Assembly (NCBI GenBank): GCA_934702165.1
Contig: CAKUYG010000023.1
Span: 1-17,396, forward strand
Length of the DNA stretch: 17,396 bases
Source of the DNA: an uncultured Bacteroidales bacterium
GTDB taxonomy: Bacteria; Bacteroidota; Bacteroidia; Bacteroidales; UBA932
Direction: 5' to 3'
The notes under the pieces are model-generated. The model was not told the DNA's origin, did not search any database, and was given only the letters and a program-made list of their open reading frames with translations. A program made the translations under genes and the position numbers. This document shows positions 8,161 to 16,013 of the stretch, one piece after another (the first letter of the stretch is position 1; the number at the start of each line of letters is the position of its first letter).

Positions 8161-11100
8161 TCAGTACAAGTATGCGACAGCCTCTTCTGCCGGGGCTTTG
8201 AGGGTCAAGGGCTTTCCGCCCTTGACCCTTGTTGTTTTGCCTAGGGCGCGGCCGCTCGACGGGTCGATCCAGACGAGGCGGTAGCTCTTCCTGTCGCCGC
8301 TGAGATCAAGCGTGACGCTGCCGCGGAGAGTGTAGGCCGCATAGCCGGATCCGCTCTTTCCTGCTGCCCAACAGTCGCCGGAGACAGGGAGCGGGGACAT
8401 CATGGATGTCCTTGCGAAGAAGTCGGGAACCTGTATCTCCTGCGGAATCTGGCAGAGGGATGCACCTGCAAGGAAGGCTATCCATGCGGAGCCCTTGTCG
8501 CGGCTGGCGTTGTAGAGTACGGCTTTGTCCGGATATTTTTCCCTATATTCTCTTACGGCTTTCCATACGCAGCCGCTGTCGGTGGTTCCTCCATCCATTA
8601 CGCGCAGATACTGGCGCGGGGCAAGGCTGACGCCTCCCGGAGGGGCGTATATGCCGCCGTCCGTGCGGTAATGCCATTGGCGTATGTCAATTACGTCTAC
8701 AGCATTCCTATAGCGGGCATCTGATAATATCTCGTCCGTCACGTCCTTGGTGGCGCTGAGAACGACTTTGACATCCCTGCCCGTATCGGTTTCCCAGTCC
8801 ATTATTGTCTGAAGCCAGAATTTCATGAAATCTGCCGGGCCCGTGTACTCAACCCCTATGTGATGCAGTACGTTGGAGCCGTTTTCCACGGCCTCGAGGC
8901 TCTTGCGTATGTACTTCCTGTGGTAGTTTACGAGCCTTTCGTTGCCGAGGTTGTAGAACTCATCTGCCATGAAGACGCGTTTGTCGCCCTGCATGTAGGT
9001 CGGTTCGCTGAATCCGAGCTTGTTGATGTTGTTGGCATCCCTCCACGGGTAGTCCACCCAGTGGGCGCCTTCCTCGATGATGTTGTGCTGGAGGTAATGT
9101 TCATGGACGAAGGCGATGCCTGTCTGCTCCGCGATTCGGGAGAATGCGGAAAGACGACTCCAATACCATCTGTTCCAGCGGTCGAGGTCGTAGCGGCTCA
9201 AGCGGTCGTTTGCCTCTCCCGCTCCGCTTCTTGCGAACGGCTGTTCGTAGAACGGTGCCCATACATCTGCATCCGCGCGCATCATGCGTCCGTGGTCGTC
9301 GCGCCTGCGCTCATACCACAGGGCCGGGAAATGCCAGAATGAGCCGTAACCGCCAAGGCCTGCCTTGAGGGTGTCAAGGTTGTCGGTGAGACCGCGGCCC
9401 TCACGTCCGGGGACAAAGCGGGTGAGGTGCATCCCTGCGGACTTGATGTCCGACGGGCGTGGGGTGCCGCGCCACAATGCCGTGCGGGTGCTGCGTCCGG
9501 CGAGATAATGGCCGTCGGAGAGGATCAGTCCGCCTTCTATCGTGATGCGGTGTGACTCAGCCGCCTGCGGCTTGGACGTTTTGGTATCCGGCAGGCTGTG
9601 AGTGCCGGCGGCATCCGCTACAAGTGGGTAGCGGACGCGCAGAGAGTCTATCCAGCTGCCAGTCGTCCATGCCGGCTTCCGGGAACGTCTGCTCTCACGG
9701 GCTGCGAAAGCCGCGTCGGTCTTGGAAAAATCAGGGTTGAAATATATGATCTTGGCAAGTTCCTCCTTTGGGGCAGAGCCCTTGCGCATGGCCATCTGAC
9801 TGAGATAGAAGTGTCCGGGACCGGTGAGCTTGTGCTGCGCGTGCGAACCGTTGCCATAGGCCTGTCCGCGAGAGCCGTACGCCCAGTTGCGGGTTTGCGG
9901 CGGATTGCTCACGTGGATCTGCGGGGCGCGGCACATCCAGCAGAGCGAGTTGGCGCTGCTCCAGCCGCCGCCCTGCAGGTCAAGTTCGAGGTTGGAGAAC
10001 TTGATCGGGGCGTTCTCCACCGTCACCCTGTCGAAAAGGGTGCCGCAGGACCAGCCTCCGAGTGCGCCGCTGAATCCGTGCGAGTCAGCGGCATAGCATT
10101 GCACGAAAGCGTTAGGGCCGGCAGTGGTCTGCCCGACGCAGAAGTCGTGGTAGCCCTGTTCGCTGTAGCAGCGGTTGAACAGGGTCTGTTCGCCGAAGGT
10201 GATGAACGATAGGCGGCGGTAACCACCGATCTCGCCGACGGGCTCAAGCGATTTGCATTCTTCGACTGTTATCCGCGAGGCTCCGGCAAGCACGGACACG
10301 GCTGAACTCACGAAATGCCGTGCCTCCACCCTGCGCACCCATCCGTCGCAGGCGTTGTCTATCGAGATGGCGATCCATCTGTGGTCCTCGTCTTTCGGCC
10401 GTCCGGCTTCAAACTCCGACTCGATGCTGAGATTCTCCACCGCGAAATCCCGGATGATGTCCGGGCGGATGCAGTTCTGAACAAGTCCGCCGCCCCACTG
10501 CTCGTCAAAGGCCTGTGGCAGAGGGACGTCCACGGTTATTCCGTCGGCATCGGCCGACACTACGGTCCTGTGGAAGTGAAGGTCGAAGTCTCCTGCTTTC
10601 CACGCCGGGACATTGTAGTCGGCGTGGAGTCCTATCTTGTCCGCCCCTATGGATTTGATCCACTCTTCCGTGGAGGGACGTGTGATGCGCACTGTCTGTC
10701 CGGCTTTCAGCCCATGTCCTTCGCCGAGAGGGATGCGGACGGAGTTCACCGGCAGGTAGCCGCAGGCTATCTGGTGCTGCGTCCCGAGATACTCAGTGCC
10801 TTTGCCGCCTATGTTGATGACCGGTTCACGGCTTATTCCGCAGCCTTTCAGGATGGTGTTGCGCCCCTGACCGCGGAGGACGACTCCGGAGGAGGATATC
10901 CGCAGGCTGCCCTCGATATTGTAGACACCGTCGGTGAGCAGTACCACGGCCTTGAATCCACCGGGGCGCGCGGTCATTCCGCCCGCAAAATCCAAGGCCC
11001 TCTGTATCATTTCTGTGGCGTCTCCTGTCGGTGCGGTGAGCCTTATCACTGGGATGCCTGGATCGGCAAGAAGGTCAGGAAGCTCTTCGTCTCCTGCCAT

Positions 11101-11253
11101 GTAGCCGCAGAAAGAGTAGTCCGGGATGCGGTCTCCGTTGGCATACGGGCTTATGGTGATTGTGCTGTCTTTGACTGACAGCGGATCAGCCTCCTGGGCC
11201 TTGGCGGACAGTGCTAGCGCGAGCAGTCCTGTCATTATAAGTATGCGCCTCAT
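8161..11253 (-). CDS. Secreted pectate-lyase-like beta-helix protein with C-terminal glycosidase-like domain (DUF6298-like)
   Basis: The 1030-residue protein begins with a signal peptide cut after AKA (residue 19) and has no lipobox, so it is periplasmic or secreted. Residues about 65-500 resemble the pectate-lyase superfamily beta-helix: an opening segment with GDATEMIQRALDFAGG, then VVLLTDGVYNIEGSL and repeated short strands with stacked Asn/Cys turns. From about 565 a second domain starts. It has alternating strand and helix segments such as GIAFVHEHYLQHN, RVFMADEFYNLGN, VLHHIGVEYTG and VDVIDIRQWHYR, suggesting an (alpha/beta)8 glycosidase-like fold. Acidic residues at strand ends (Glu718, Glu765, Glu802) are candidates for catalysis. 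A short beta domain ends the protein. I recall similar Bacteroidota proteins carrying the uncharacterised DUF6298 domain, but cannot confirm this here. It starts 3 bp after the protease stop, so both are in one operon. Likely a polysaccharide-active enzyme; substrate unknown. Confidence 0.72.
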   Translation of the reverse strand: MRRILIMTGLLALALSAKAQEADPLSVKDSTITISPYANGDRIPDYSFCGYMAGDEELPDLLADPGIPVIRLTAPTGDATEMIQRALDFAGGMTARPGGFKAVVLLTDGVYNIEGSLRISSSGVVLRGQGRNTILKGCGISREPVINIGGKGTEYLGTQHQIACGYLPVNSVRIPLGEGHGLKAGQTVRITRPSTEEWIKSIGADKIGLHADYNVPAWKAGDFDLHFHRTVVSADADGITVDVPLPQAFDEQWGGGLVQNCIRPDIIRDFAVENLSIESEFEAGRPKDEDHRWIAISIDNACDGWVRRVEARHFVSSAVSVLAGASRITVEECKSLEPVGEIGGYRRLSFITFGEQTLFNRCYSEQGYHDFCVGQTTAGPNAFVQCYAADSHGFSGALGGWSCGTLFDRVTVENAPIKFSNLELDLQGGGWSSANSLCWMCRAPQIHVSNPPQTRNWAYGSRGQAYGNGSHAQHKLTGPGHFYLSQMAMRKGSAPKEELAKIIYFNPDFSKTDAAFAARESRRSRKPAWTTGSWIDSLRVRYPLVADAAGTHSLPDTKTSKPQAAESHRITIEGGLILSDGHYLAGRSTRTALWRGTPRPSDIKSAGMHLTRFVPGREGRGLTDNLDTLKAGLGGYGSFWHFPALWYERRRDDHGRMMRADADVWAPFYEQPFARSGAGEANDRLSRYDLDRWNRWYWSRLSAFSRIAEQTGIAFVHEHYLQHNIIEEGAHWVDYPWRDANNINKLGFSEPTYMQGDKRVFMADEFYNLGNERLVNYHRKYIRKSLEAVENGSNVLHHIGVEYTGPADFMKFWLQTIMDWETDTGRDVKVVLSATKDVTDEILSDARYRNAVDVIDIRQWHYRTDGGIYAPPGGVSLAPRQYLRVMDGGTTDSGCVWKAVREYREKYPDKAVLYNASRDKGSAWIAFLAGASLCQIPQEIQVPDFFARTSMMSPLPVSGDCWAAGKSGSGYAAYTLRGSVTLDLSGDRKSYRLVWIDPSSGRALGKTTRVKGGKPLTLKAPAEEAVAYLY
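8201..8238 (+). terminator. Rho-independent-type terminator of the plus-strand operon
   Basis: A perfect 12-bp inverted repeat (AGGGTCAAGGGC at 8201-8212 and GCCCTTGACCCT at 8218-8229) encloses a 5-base loop. On the plus strand it is followed by the T-rich run TTGTTGTTTT (8229-8238). On the minus strand no T run follows, so it should act only on plus-strand transcripts. It starts 45 bp after the permease stop and lies wholly within the 3' coding end of the convergent gene. Confidence 0.75.
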
Positions 11254-11256
11254 CTT

Positions 11257-14200
11257 CTATCTGCTGATTTCTTTGAGCATTTCTTCCACTGCAGCTTCAA
11301 GCTGCCTGTCTTCGCCGCGCAGCACTGAGGCCGGGTCATTGTAGACTTCGATGTCCGGTTCGATCTGGTTGTTCTCCACGAAGCGTCCGTCAGCGACCGA
11401 CCAAGAGCCTACCTGAGGAATTCCGAATACGAGGGAGCTGTCGATGAGAGTCTCCCACCATACGGCTGTCATGGTACCGGGAACCGGTGCTCCGATCAGT
11501 TTGCCTATGCCGAGCTGGCGGTAGGCGAGAGGGGTGCCGGAGGCGTCGGAGTAGTTGTCTTCACCGATGAGCATGCAGGACGGCTTGGTCCACTTTGTGA
11601 ACGGCTCGTCTCCGATGAACTGCCCGCGCGGGATGTACTTGGTGTAGAGCTTGCCGCCGAGGAACGTGACCACGTCATCGTGGAGCCATCCTCCGCCGTT
11701 GTGCCTGGTATCCACTATGAGTGCGTCGCAGCCGCGGTATTTGCCGAGAGCCTTGGAGAACATTTCACGGAAACTGTCCGAATCCATGCCCTGGATGTGC
11801 ACATAGCCCACGCGTCCGCCGGAAAGCTTCTCCACCATCTCTTCGCGTTGGCGTACCCACCTGCGGTATAGCGGGGTGCTGTCAGAGAATGCCGGTGTGA
11901 CGAACATCTCCTCCGGCTTGCCGGAGCCTTTCTTCACCGTGATGCAGATCCGCTTGCCGGCCTTGTCCTCAAGGGCCGACAGCACGTCCGCAGGGCTTTC
12001 AAGGCTGCGGCCCTCTATGGTCTCGATGATATCCCCGGCCTTTATTTCAGAGTCAGCCAGAGAGAGCACTCCGCCGGGGAGCATTTCTTTGATTTTTAGA
12101 CCTTTCCCGGTCCAGTCAGTGTCGAAAAGAACTCCGAGATATCCCATATTGCGTGTCGTTGAGGCGCGGTAGCGTGCGCCTGTGTGGGAACCGTTGAGCT
12201 CTCCGAGCATTTCGGAGAGGAGGTCCTGGAAGTCGAAGTTGTTGTTGATGTGCGGGAGGAAGGCAGCGTAGTTGTCGTGACAGTACTGCCAGTCTGTACC
12301 ATGAAGGTCTTTGACGTAGAATTTCTCCAGAACCTGCTTCCAGACATGCTCGAACATGTACTTGCGCTCCTGTGCCGGCTTGTATTCATACTCCCCGGAG
12401 AATGTTATCACTTCGCTCTTGCCTGAGGGGAGGGAGAGCTTGGACAGCCCGCGGCCGGAGAAGACATAGAGGCTCTTGCCGTCAGCGGACGGGTAGAATG
12501 TGCCGGACACGCCTTTTGCAAGCACGCTGATGCTGCCCTCCTGCAGGTCGCGCACGCAGAGATCGTAGCCTTTTTCGAGTCTCTGGGTAAAGTAGAGCTT
12601 GTTCCCGTCGGTGCTCAGGAAGTGGTCTCCCATCATGTTGGAACTCGGGGTCAGTCTCTTGATACGGTCGTCCCTGCCGGCGAGGTCAAGTTTGAGTTTC
12701 TCCATCTTGTTCTTGGCCTTGTCAAGCGAGTCTTTCTTCTCCTCTTTCTTCTCGGCTTTGACCTCTTTTTCGGACTTGAGCATGTTGTCGATTTCTATCT
12801 GCTCCTTGCTGCGTCCGAATTCGCTCATGGCCTTGCCGTCGAAGAACATGATGTAGATGTCGCTTTCTGCGCCCCAGCTGCCGTGGCTGCGGTAGCCGTT
12901 CTTGTCTGATTCCCATGTCATGGCCTTGCCGCCGAGGGCCCATTTGAAGTTGCTGTCGGAGTATCCGCTGCGGGTGAGGTCGGTGATTTCACCTGTCTCG
13001 ATGTCGATCAGGGCCACATCGGAGTTGTTCCAGCCCCCGTTTGCCTGCCAGTTGCATAGGATATAATGGCTGTCAGGGCTCCATTCGAATCCCTGGTCTC
13101 CATCGCTGTAGGAATAGTTGACATCCTTGAAGAGGGATTTCTCTTTTCCGTTCTTGATGTTCTTGATCACCAGTTCGGTACGGTTGCGGTAGTATGCCAC
13201 CCACTTGCCGTCAGGGGACACGTCAGGCTGGAAACAGGTCTCTCCCGGGCTGGACACGAGTTCTTCTTTGGTCTGCACTGCGTATGTGAAGAGCTTGTCT
13301 TCCTTGCGGACGAGGGATGTCTTGTATATGCCCCAGTGACCGTCACGTTCGGATGAGTAGTACAGTTCCCTCCCGTCGGCGGAGAAGTCCACGTTTCTTT
13401 CCTGCTCCGGGGTGTTGGTGATGCGCCTTGTGGTGCGGAACTCTGTCGAGGTTACGAACACGTCGCCTCTTATTATCATTGCAACTTCTTTTCCGTCAGG
13501 TGATACGGCCATGGAACTTGCACCTGAGCTGTAATTGAATTTCTGCAGCTCGCGTTCGCTCTCGTCGCGCGTCAGGCTGATGTTGACTTTGGCCGGGGCA
13601 CCGCCTTCGTTAAGGGTGTAGAGCTCGCCGTTGCAGGAGTAGGCGAGTGTGCCGTTGTCCGATATGGACAGGAATCGGACCGGGTTGCGCTTCTCGAATG
13701 TCAGCTGGACGGATTCTCCCGGCTTCGAGATGGAACTGCGCCAGATGTTGGAACACTTGCCGTCACGCTCGCTCAGGTAGTAGAATGTGTCCCCGTCGGA
13801 GGCGAACACCGGATTGCGGTCCTCTCCGCGGTAGTCGCTGAGTTTTGTGAATTCGCCTCTGGAACTTATGCCTTTCTCGCCCGCGGGCGGCGTATATTTC
13901 CAGATGTCGCGCGTGACGGAGGAGGTATGGTGCTTGCGGAGCGGATCTTCGTATCCCTTGTAGTCTTCATATATGATGGTGCCGTCCCTGCCTGCGCTCA
14001 TCGCCATGACCGGCAGTGAGGTGACCAGTGCCGGGGCGCTTCCGGAGAGGTCCGTGCGGTAGAGCTGGGCCGTGCCGGGGAAGTCTCCGTAGTTCTCACT
14101 CTCCACCGCGCCGTTGTACCAGCTGAAGAGGATGTTGCCGTCTTCCAGTACGGCGAGCGGTGTCTCGCTGCCGGGGAGGGAAGTGATGCGCTTCGGGGTT

Positions 14201-14496
14201 CCTCCGGTCTTCGATGTCAGGAAGATGTCCTTGCCTGATTCTCTGTATGAGACGAACACTATGTTCTGTCCGTCCCGGGTCCAGAGGGGTTCCGAGTCGT
14301 AGGCCTGGTTGGATGTGATCTGTGTGGCTTCTCCGCCCGAGGCGGGCACGGTCCAGATGTCACCTTTATAGCTGAACGCTATGGTGCTTCCGTCCGGGGA
14401 GATGCTGTTGCGTCTTATCCAGGACGGGGTCATGGCTGTCGCTGCGCAGGTTAACAGCAGCGCGGCAGCGGAAAGGAGAATTGTTCTTGACGACAT
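11257..14496 (-). CDS. Tricorn-type S41 serine protease with PDZ domain
   Basis: The 1079-residue protein has an N-terminal signal peptide (MSSRTILLSAAALLLTCAATA), so unlike the cytosolic archaeal tricorn it is exported. Residues about 25-700 form beta-propeller repeats with many SPDG turns (for example at the start, mid and in PDVSPDGKWVAYYRN). A highly charged Lys/Glu segment at about 570-611 interrupts the second propeller. A PDZ domain (about 780-860) follows, then the S41 peptidase core. Catalytic residues match tricorn: Ser770-His771 in NGSHTGA, Ser983-Asp984 in NYSDASG, and Glu1041 in VENN. The Ser-to-Glu distance of 58 residues equals that of archaeal tricorn (Ser965, Glu1023). It therefore looks active. 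Family members trim peptides; the target here is unknown. It is the first gene of a two-gene operon with the beta-helix protein. The start ATG has no clear ribosome binding site. Confidence 0.92.
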   Translation of the reverse strand: MSSRTILLSAAALLLTCAATAMTPSWIRRNSISPDGSTIAFSYKGDIWTVPASGGEATQITSNQAYDSEPLWTRDGQNIVFVSYRESGKDIFLTSKTGGTPKRITSLPGSETPLAVLEDGNILFSWYNGAVESENYGDFPGTAQLYRTDLSGSAPALVTSLPVMAMSAGRDGTIIYEDYKGYEDPLRKHHTSSVTRDIWKYTPPAGEKGISSRGEFTKLSDYRGEDRNPVFASDGDTFYYLSERDGKCSNIWRSSISKPGESVQLTFEKRNPVRFLSISDNGTLAYSCNGELYTLNEGGAPAKVNISLTRDESERELQKFNYSSGASSMAVSPDGKEVAMIIRGDVFVTSTEFRTTRRITNTPEQERNVDFSADGRELYYSSERDGHWGIYKTSLVRKEDKLFTYAVQTKEELVSSPGETCFQPDVSPDGKWVAYYRNRTELVIKNIKNGKEKSLFKDVNYSYSDGDQGFEWSPDSHYILCNWQANGGWNNSDVALIDIETGEITDLTRSGYSDSNFKWALGGKAMTWESDKNGYRSHGSWGAESDIYIMFFDGKAMSEFGRSKEQIEIDNMLKSEKEVKAEKKEEKKDSLDKAKNKMEKLKLDLAGRDDRIKRLTPSSNMMGDHFLSTDGNKLYFTQRLEKGYDLCVRDLQEGSISVLAKGVSGTFYPSADGKSLYVFSGRGLSKLSLPSGKSEVITFSGEYEYKPAQERKYMFEHVWKQVLEKFYVKDLHGTDWQYCHDNYAAFLPHINNNFDFQDLLSEMLGELNGSHTGARYRASTTRNMGYLGVLFDTDWTGKGLKIKEMLPGGVLSLADSEIKAGDIIETIEGRSLESPADVLSALEDKAGKRICITVKKGSGKPEEMFVTPAFSDSTPLYRRWVRQREEMVEKLSGGRVGYVHIQGMDSDSFREMFSKALGKYRGCDALIVDTRHNGGGWLHDDVVTFLGGKLYTKYIPRGQFIGDEPFTKWTKPSCMLIGEDNYSDASGTPLAYRQLGIGKLIGAPVPGTMTAVWWETLIDSSLVFGIPQVGSWSVADGRFVENNQIEPDIEVYNDPASVLRGEDRQLEAAVEEMLKEISR

Positions 14497-14519
14497 TATC
14501 GGTTAATCTTTTTGTCGCT

Positions 14520-14549
14520 CAAGTTACAAAAAAAACTGGAATCCAGAAA
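14520..14549 (-). promoter_or_regulatory. Weak candidate promoter for the protease operon
   Basis: On the minus strand TTTC (14549-14546) and TAACTTG (14526-14520) are 19 bases apart, a weak match to the Bacteroides pattern TTTG-19-TAnnTTTG. The ATG of the protease gene is about 23 bases farther on. The spacer contains a run of eight T's that could also serve as the tail of an upstream terminator, so the two signals would overlap. Evidence is thin. Confidence 0.3.
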
Positions 14550-14576
14550 GCTTATCCGCCTATAAGACGGATAAGC
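14528..14576 (-). terminator. Candidate terminator downstream of GH10 gene (hairpin, palindrome, T run)
   Basis: Read on the minus strand, a perfect 9-bp stem (GCTTATCCG at 14550-14558 paired with CGGATAAGC at 14568-14576, 9-base loop) is followed three bases later by the small palindrome CTGGATTCCAG (14546-14536) and then eight T's (14535-14528). This is a reasonable terminator for the GH10 transcript, which ends about 107 bp upstream of it. The 9-bp hairpin alone could instead be a protein-binding site or part of the protease leader. Confidence 0.5.
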
Positions 14577-14648
14577 CGCTGGGTTTATGTCGGAAACAGG
14601 AAATGTCGAAATCTATCTGTTAAGACGCTTATTTATAGAGTATGAAAT

Positions 14649-14678
14649 AAAAATGTTCTAACTGATAACAAAAATGTT
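14649..14678. repeat. Two 9-bp direct repeats AAAAATGTT, 21 bp apart
   Basis: AAAAATGTT occurs at 14649-14657 and again at 14670-14678, start to start 21 bp, which is two helical turns. It lies in an AT-rich part of the gap just after the GH10 stop codon. It could be a regulator site for the protease operon or chance in AT-rich DNA. The rest of the 14497-14683 gap contains the hairpin and promoter candidates listed separately and no plausible small gene. Confidence 0.4.
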
Positions 14679-14683
14679 TGCCG

Positions 14684-15835
14684 TCAATATTTGTCCGCGT
14701 TGGCGATGATCCAGTCCACAACCGGCTTCTGCCTATAGCTGCGGTCGAAGAACAGCGGTGCGTCGATGCGGCCTTCCATCCTTACCGGGAATCCGTTCTT
14801 CCAGCTGTCTCCGTCCTGGATGCCCCACACGTTGATGCGGCGGATCTTGTCGTGCTGCCTGAGGAACATGTCCCAGAACATCTGCGCCCTCTGGTTCCAC
14901 TTGTCATAAGCCTCCTGCGGGATCCCGTCCGGGTAAGGCACCATGATGTCATGGAGTTTCTTGGACAGTTCCGGATTCTTGCGTATCTCCGGGAAAGGCA
15001 CGCCTGCAAGGTCGGCTGTCATGGCTATCGTCGGGAGGATGGACATGTCGAGCTCTGTGAACATCACATCCACTCCGCACGCATGGACATCCACAATGTT
15101 CTTCTCAAGCTGGTCCACATCCGGGTAGTCCGTGCCGAAATGGCCCTGAAAACCCACGGCATCGATTCTCAGGCCGCGTGCCTGAAGATCCTTGACCATC
15201 TTGATGACGGTCGCGATCTTGCCGCTGCAGTGCATGTTGTAGTCGTTGTAGTAGAGTTCGCAGTCCGGGTCGGCCTCGTGTGCGTATTGGAAGGCGAGCG
15301 GGATGAACTCCTCTCCGAGTATCCTGTAGAAAGGGCTCTGTCTCCAGCTGCCGTCGTCGTTGATGGCTTCGTTGACCACGTCCCAGCCCTTGATGCGTCC
15401 CTTGTAGCGTCCGACCACCGTATATATATGGTCTTTCATGCGTTTTTTGAGTTCTTCAGGGGAGACGTCGGTCCCGTCTTCGTTCTTGGCGAACCATGCC
15501 GGGAGCTGGGAGTGCCAGATGAGGCAGTGGCCGTAGACGGTGAGCTTGTTTTTCTCTCCAAACTCCACATATTTGTCGGCGAGCTCCCATTTGAAGACGC
15601 CCTTTTCGGGCTGGAGTTCCTCGCTCTTGAGGCAGTTTTCCGGCTCGATGGCGTTGAAGTGCCTGAACAGGATGGAATCACCTTTGGCGTCCTGGCTTCG
15701 GATCTGGCTTTCGTTGATTGCCGCACCGATCAGAAATTTGCCCTCAAGGGCATCTTTCAGTGTCTGTGGTTGTTGTGGTTTTGCAGTGCACGCCGCCAGC
15801 ATTGCCAGAGGCAGCAGAAAAATGGCTTTTTTCAT
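14684..15835 (-). CDS. GH10 endo-1,4-beta-xylanase, lipoprotein
   Basis: The 383-residue enzyme has a lipoprotein signal with lipobox LAAC (Cys16), so it is membrane-anchored, plausibly on the cell surface. It is a single GH10 catalytic domain without a carbohydrate-binding module. Diagnostic blocks are seen in order: HFNAIEPENCLKSEEL, the substrate-binding GHCLIWHSQLPAWF, WDVVNEAIND with the acid/base Glu156, DAVGFQGHFGT, and MFTELDMSI with the nucleophile Glu261. The 105-residue spacing between the two glutamates is typical of the family. It retains by mechanism and should cut internal beta-1,4 bonds of xylan. The gene stands alone on the minus strand, divergent from the DUF1573-GH3 genes. 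A -7-like box precedes it (15862-15855) and a candidate terminator follows. Function assignment to GH10 is firm; exact substrate preference is not visible. Confidence 0.95.
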   Translation of the reverse strand: MKKAIFLLPLAMLAACTAKPQQPQTLKDALEGKFLIGAAINESQIRSQDAKGDSILFRHFNAIEPENCLKSEELQPEKGVFKWELADKYVEFGEKNKLTVYGHCLIWHSQLPAWFAKNEDGTDVSPEELKKRMKDHIYTVVGRYKGRIKGWDVVNEAINDDGSWRQSPFYRILGEEFIPLAFQYAHEADPDCELYYNDYNMHCSGKIATVIKMVKDLQARGLRIDAVGFQGHFGTDYPDVDQLEKNIVDVHACGVDVMFTELDMSILPTIAMTADLAGVPFPEIRKNPELSKKLHDIMVPYPDGIPQEAYDKWNQRAQMFWDMFLRQHDKIRRINVWGIQDGDSWKNGFPVRMEGRIDAPLFFDRSYRQKPVVDWIIANADKY

Positions 15836-15854
15836 CGTGATATTAATTTGGCGA

Positions 15855-15862
15855 CAAAGTTA
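15855..15862 (-). promoter_or_regulatory. Candidate -7 box for GH10 gene
   Basis: On the minus strand the octamer TAACTTTG matches the Bacteroides -7 consensus TAnnTTTG exactly. It lies about 20 bases before the GH10 start codon. No TTTG or TTG is found 19-21 bases upstream, so only half of the promoter is supported. The same octamer occurs in the divergent promoter at 15999-16006. Confidence 0.4.
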
Positions 15863-15948
15863 AAAAATGCCTTATGAAGCGGCCTTGGATGGTGTTACAT
15901 TCTCTTTCGCTTTTGCAACATAAGACATTCTCTTCGAAAAAGTAGCGG

Positions 15949-15990
15949 CGGCAAAACTTAATGTATCGCCAGAATATTGCATCTTTGCCG
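15949..15990. repeat. Inverted repeat CGGCAAA / TTTGCCG, operator candidate
   Basis: CGGCAAA at 15949-15955 is mirrored by TTTGCCG at 15984-15990, with 28 bases between. It sits in the divergent gap (15836-16013), and its right arm lies between the -33 and -7 boxes of the plus-strand promoter. It could be a binding site for a regulator that loops or dimerises across the -33 region. Chance cannot be ruled out. Confidence 0.35.
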
Positions 15991-16006
15991 GATAGGGGTA
16001 ACTTTG
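15977..16006 (+). promoter_or_regulatory. Promoter of the DUF1573-GH3 genes
   Basis: TTG at 15977-15979 and TAACTTTG at 15999-16006 are separated by exactly 19 bases, matching the Bacteroides primary-sigma pattern (TTTG core, 19-21 bases, TAnnTTTG). The -7 box is flanked by GGGG (15995-15998) and CCCC (16008-16011), a possible small operator or hairpin. Transcription would start within a few bases of the ATG at 16014. Confidence 0.6.
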
Positions 16007-16013
16007 TCCCCGG

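Noticed and set aside
10315..11178. Open frame of 287 codons on the plus strand inside the beta-helix protein gene
   Set aside because: Antisense shadow of a clearly coding minus-strand gene with signal peptide and domain signatures; no independent start signal. The plus-strand open frame at 9598-10212 is rejected for the same reason.
14678..15877. Long open frame of 399 codons on the plus strand opposite the GH10 gene
   Set aside because: It mirrors the GH10 codons, has no signal peptide or recognisable domain, and is rich in His/Val/Leu as expected for the antisense of GC-rich genes. The GH10 frame has all family motifs.
15995..16011. GGGG/CCCC pair around the -7 box as a riboswitch or attenuator stem
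   Set aside because: Four base pairs overlapping the promoter and mostly upstream of the transcript; too short to claim as an RNA element, noted only as part of the promoter entry.
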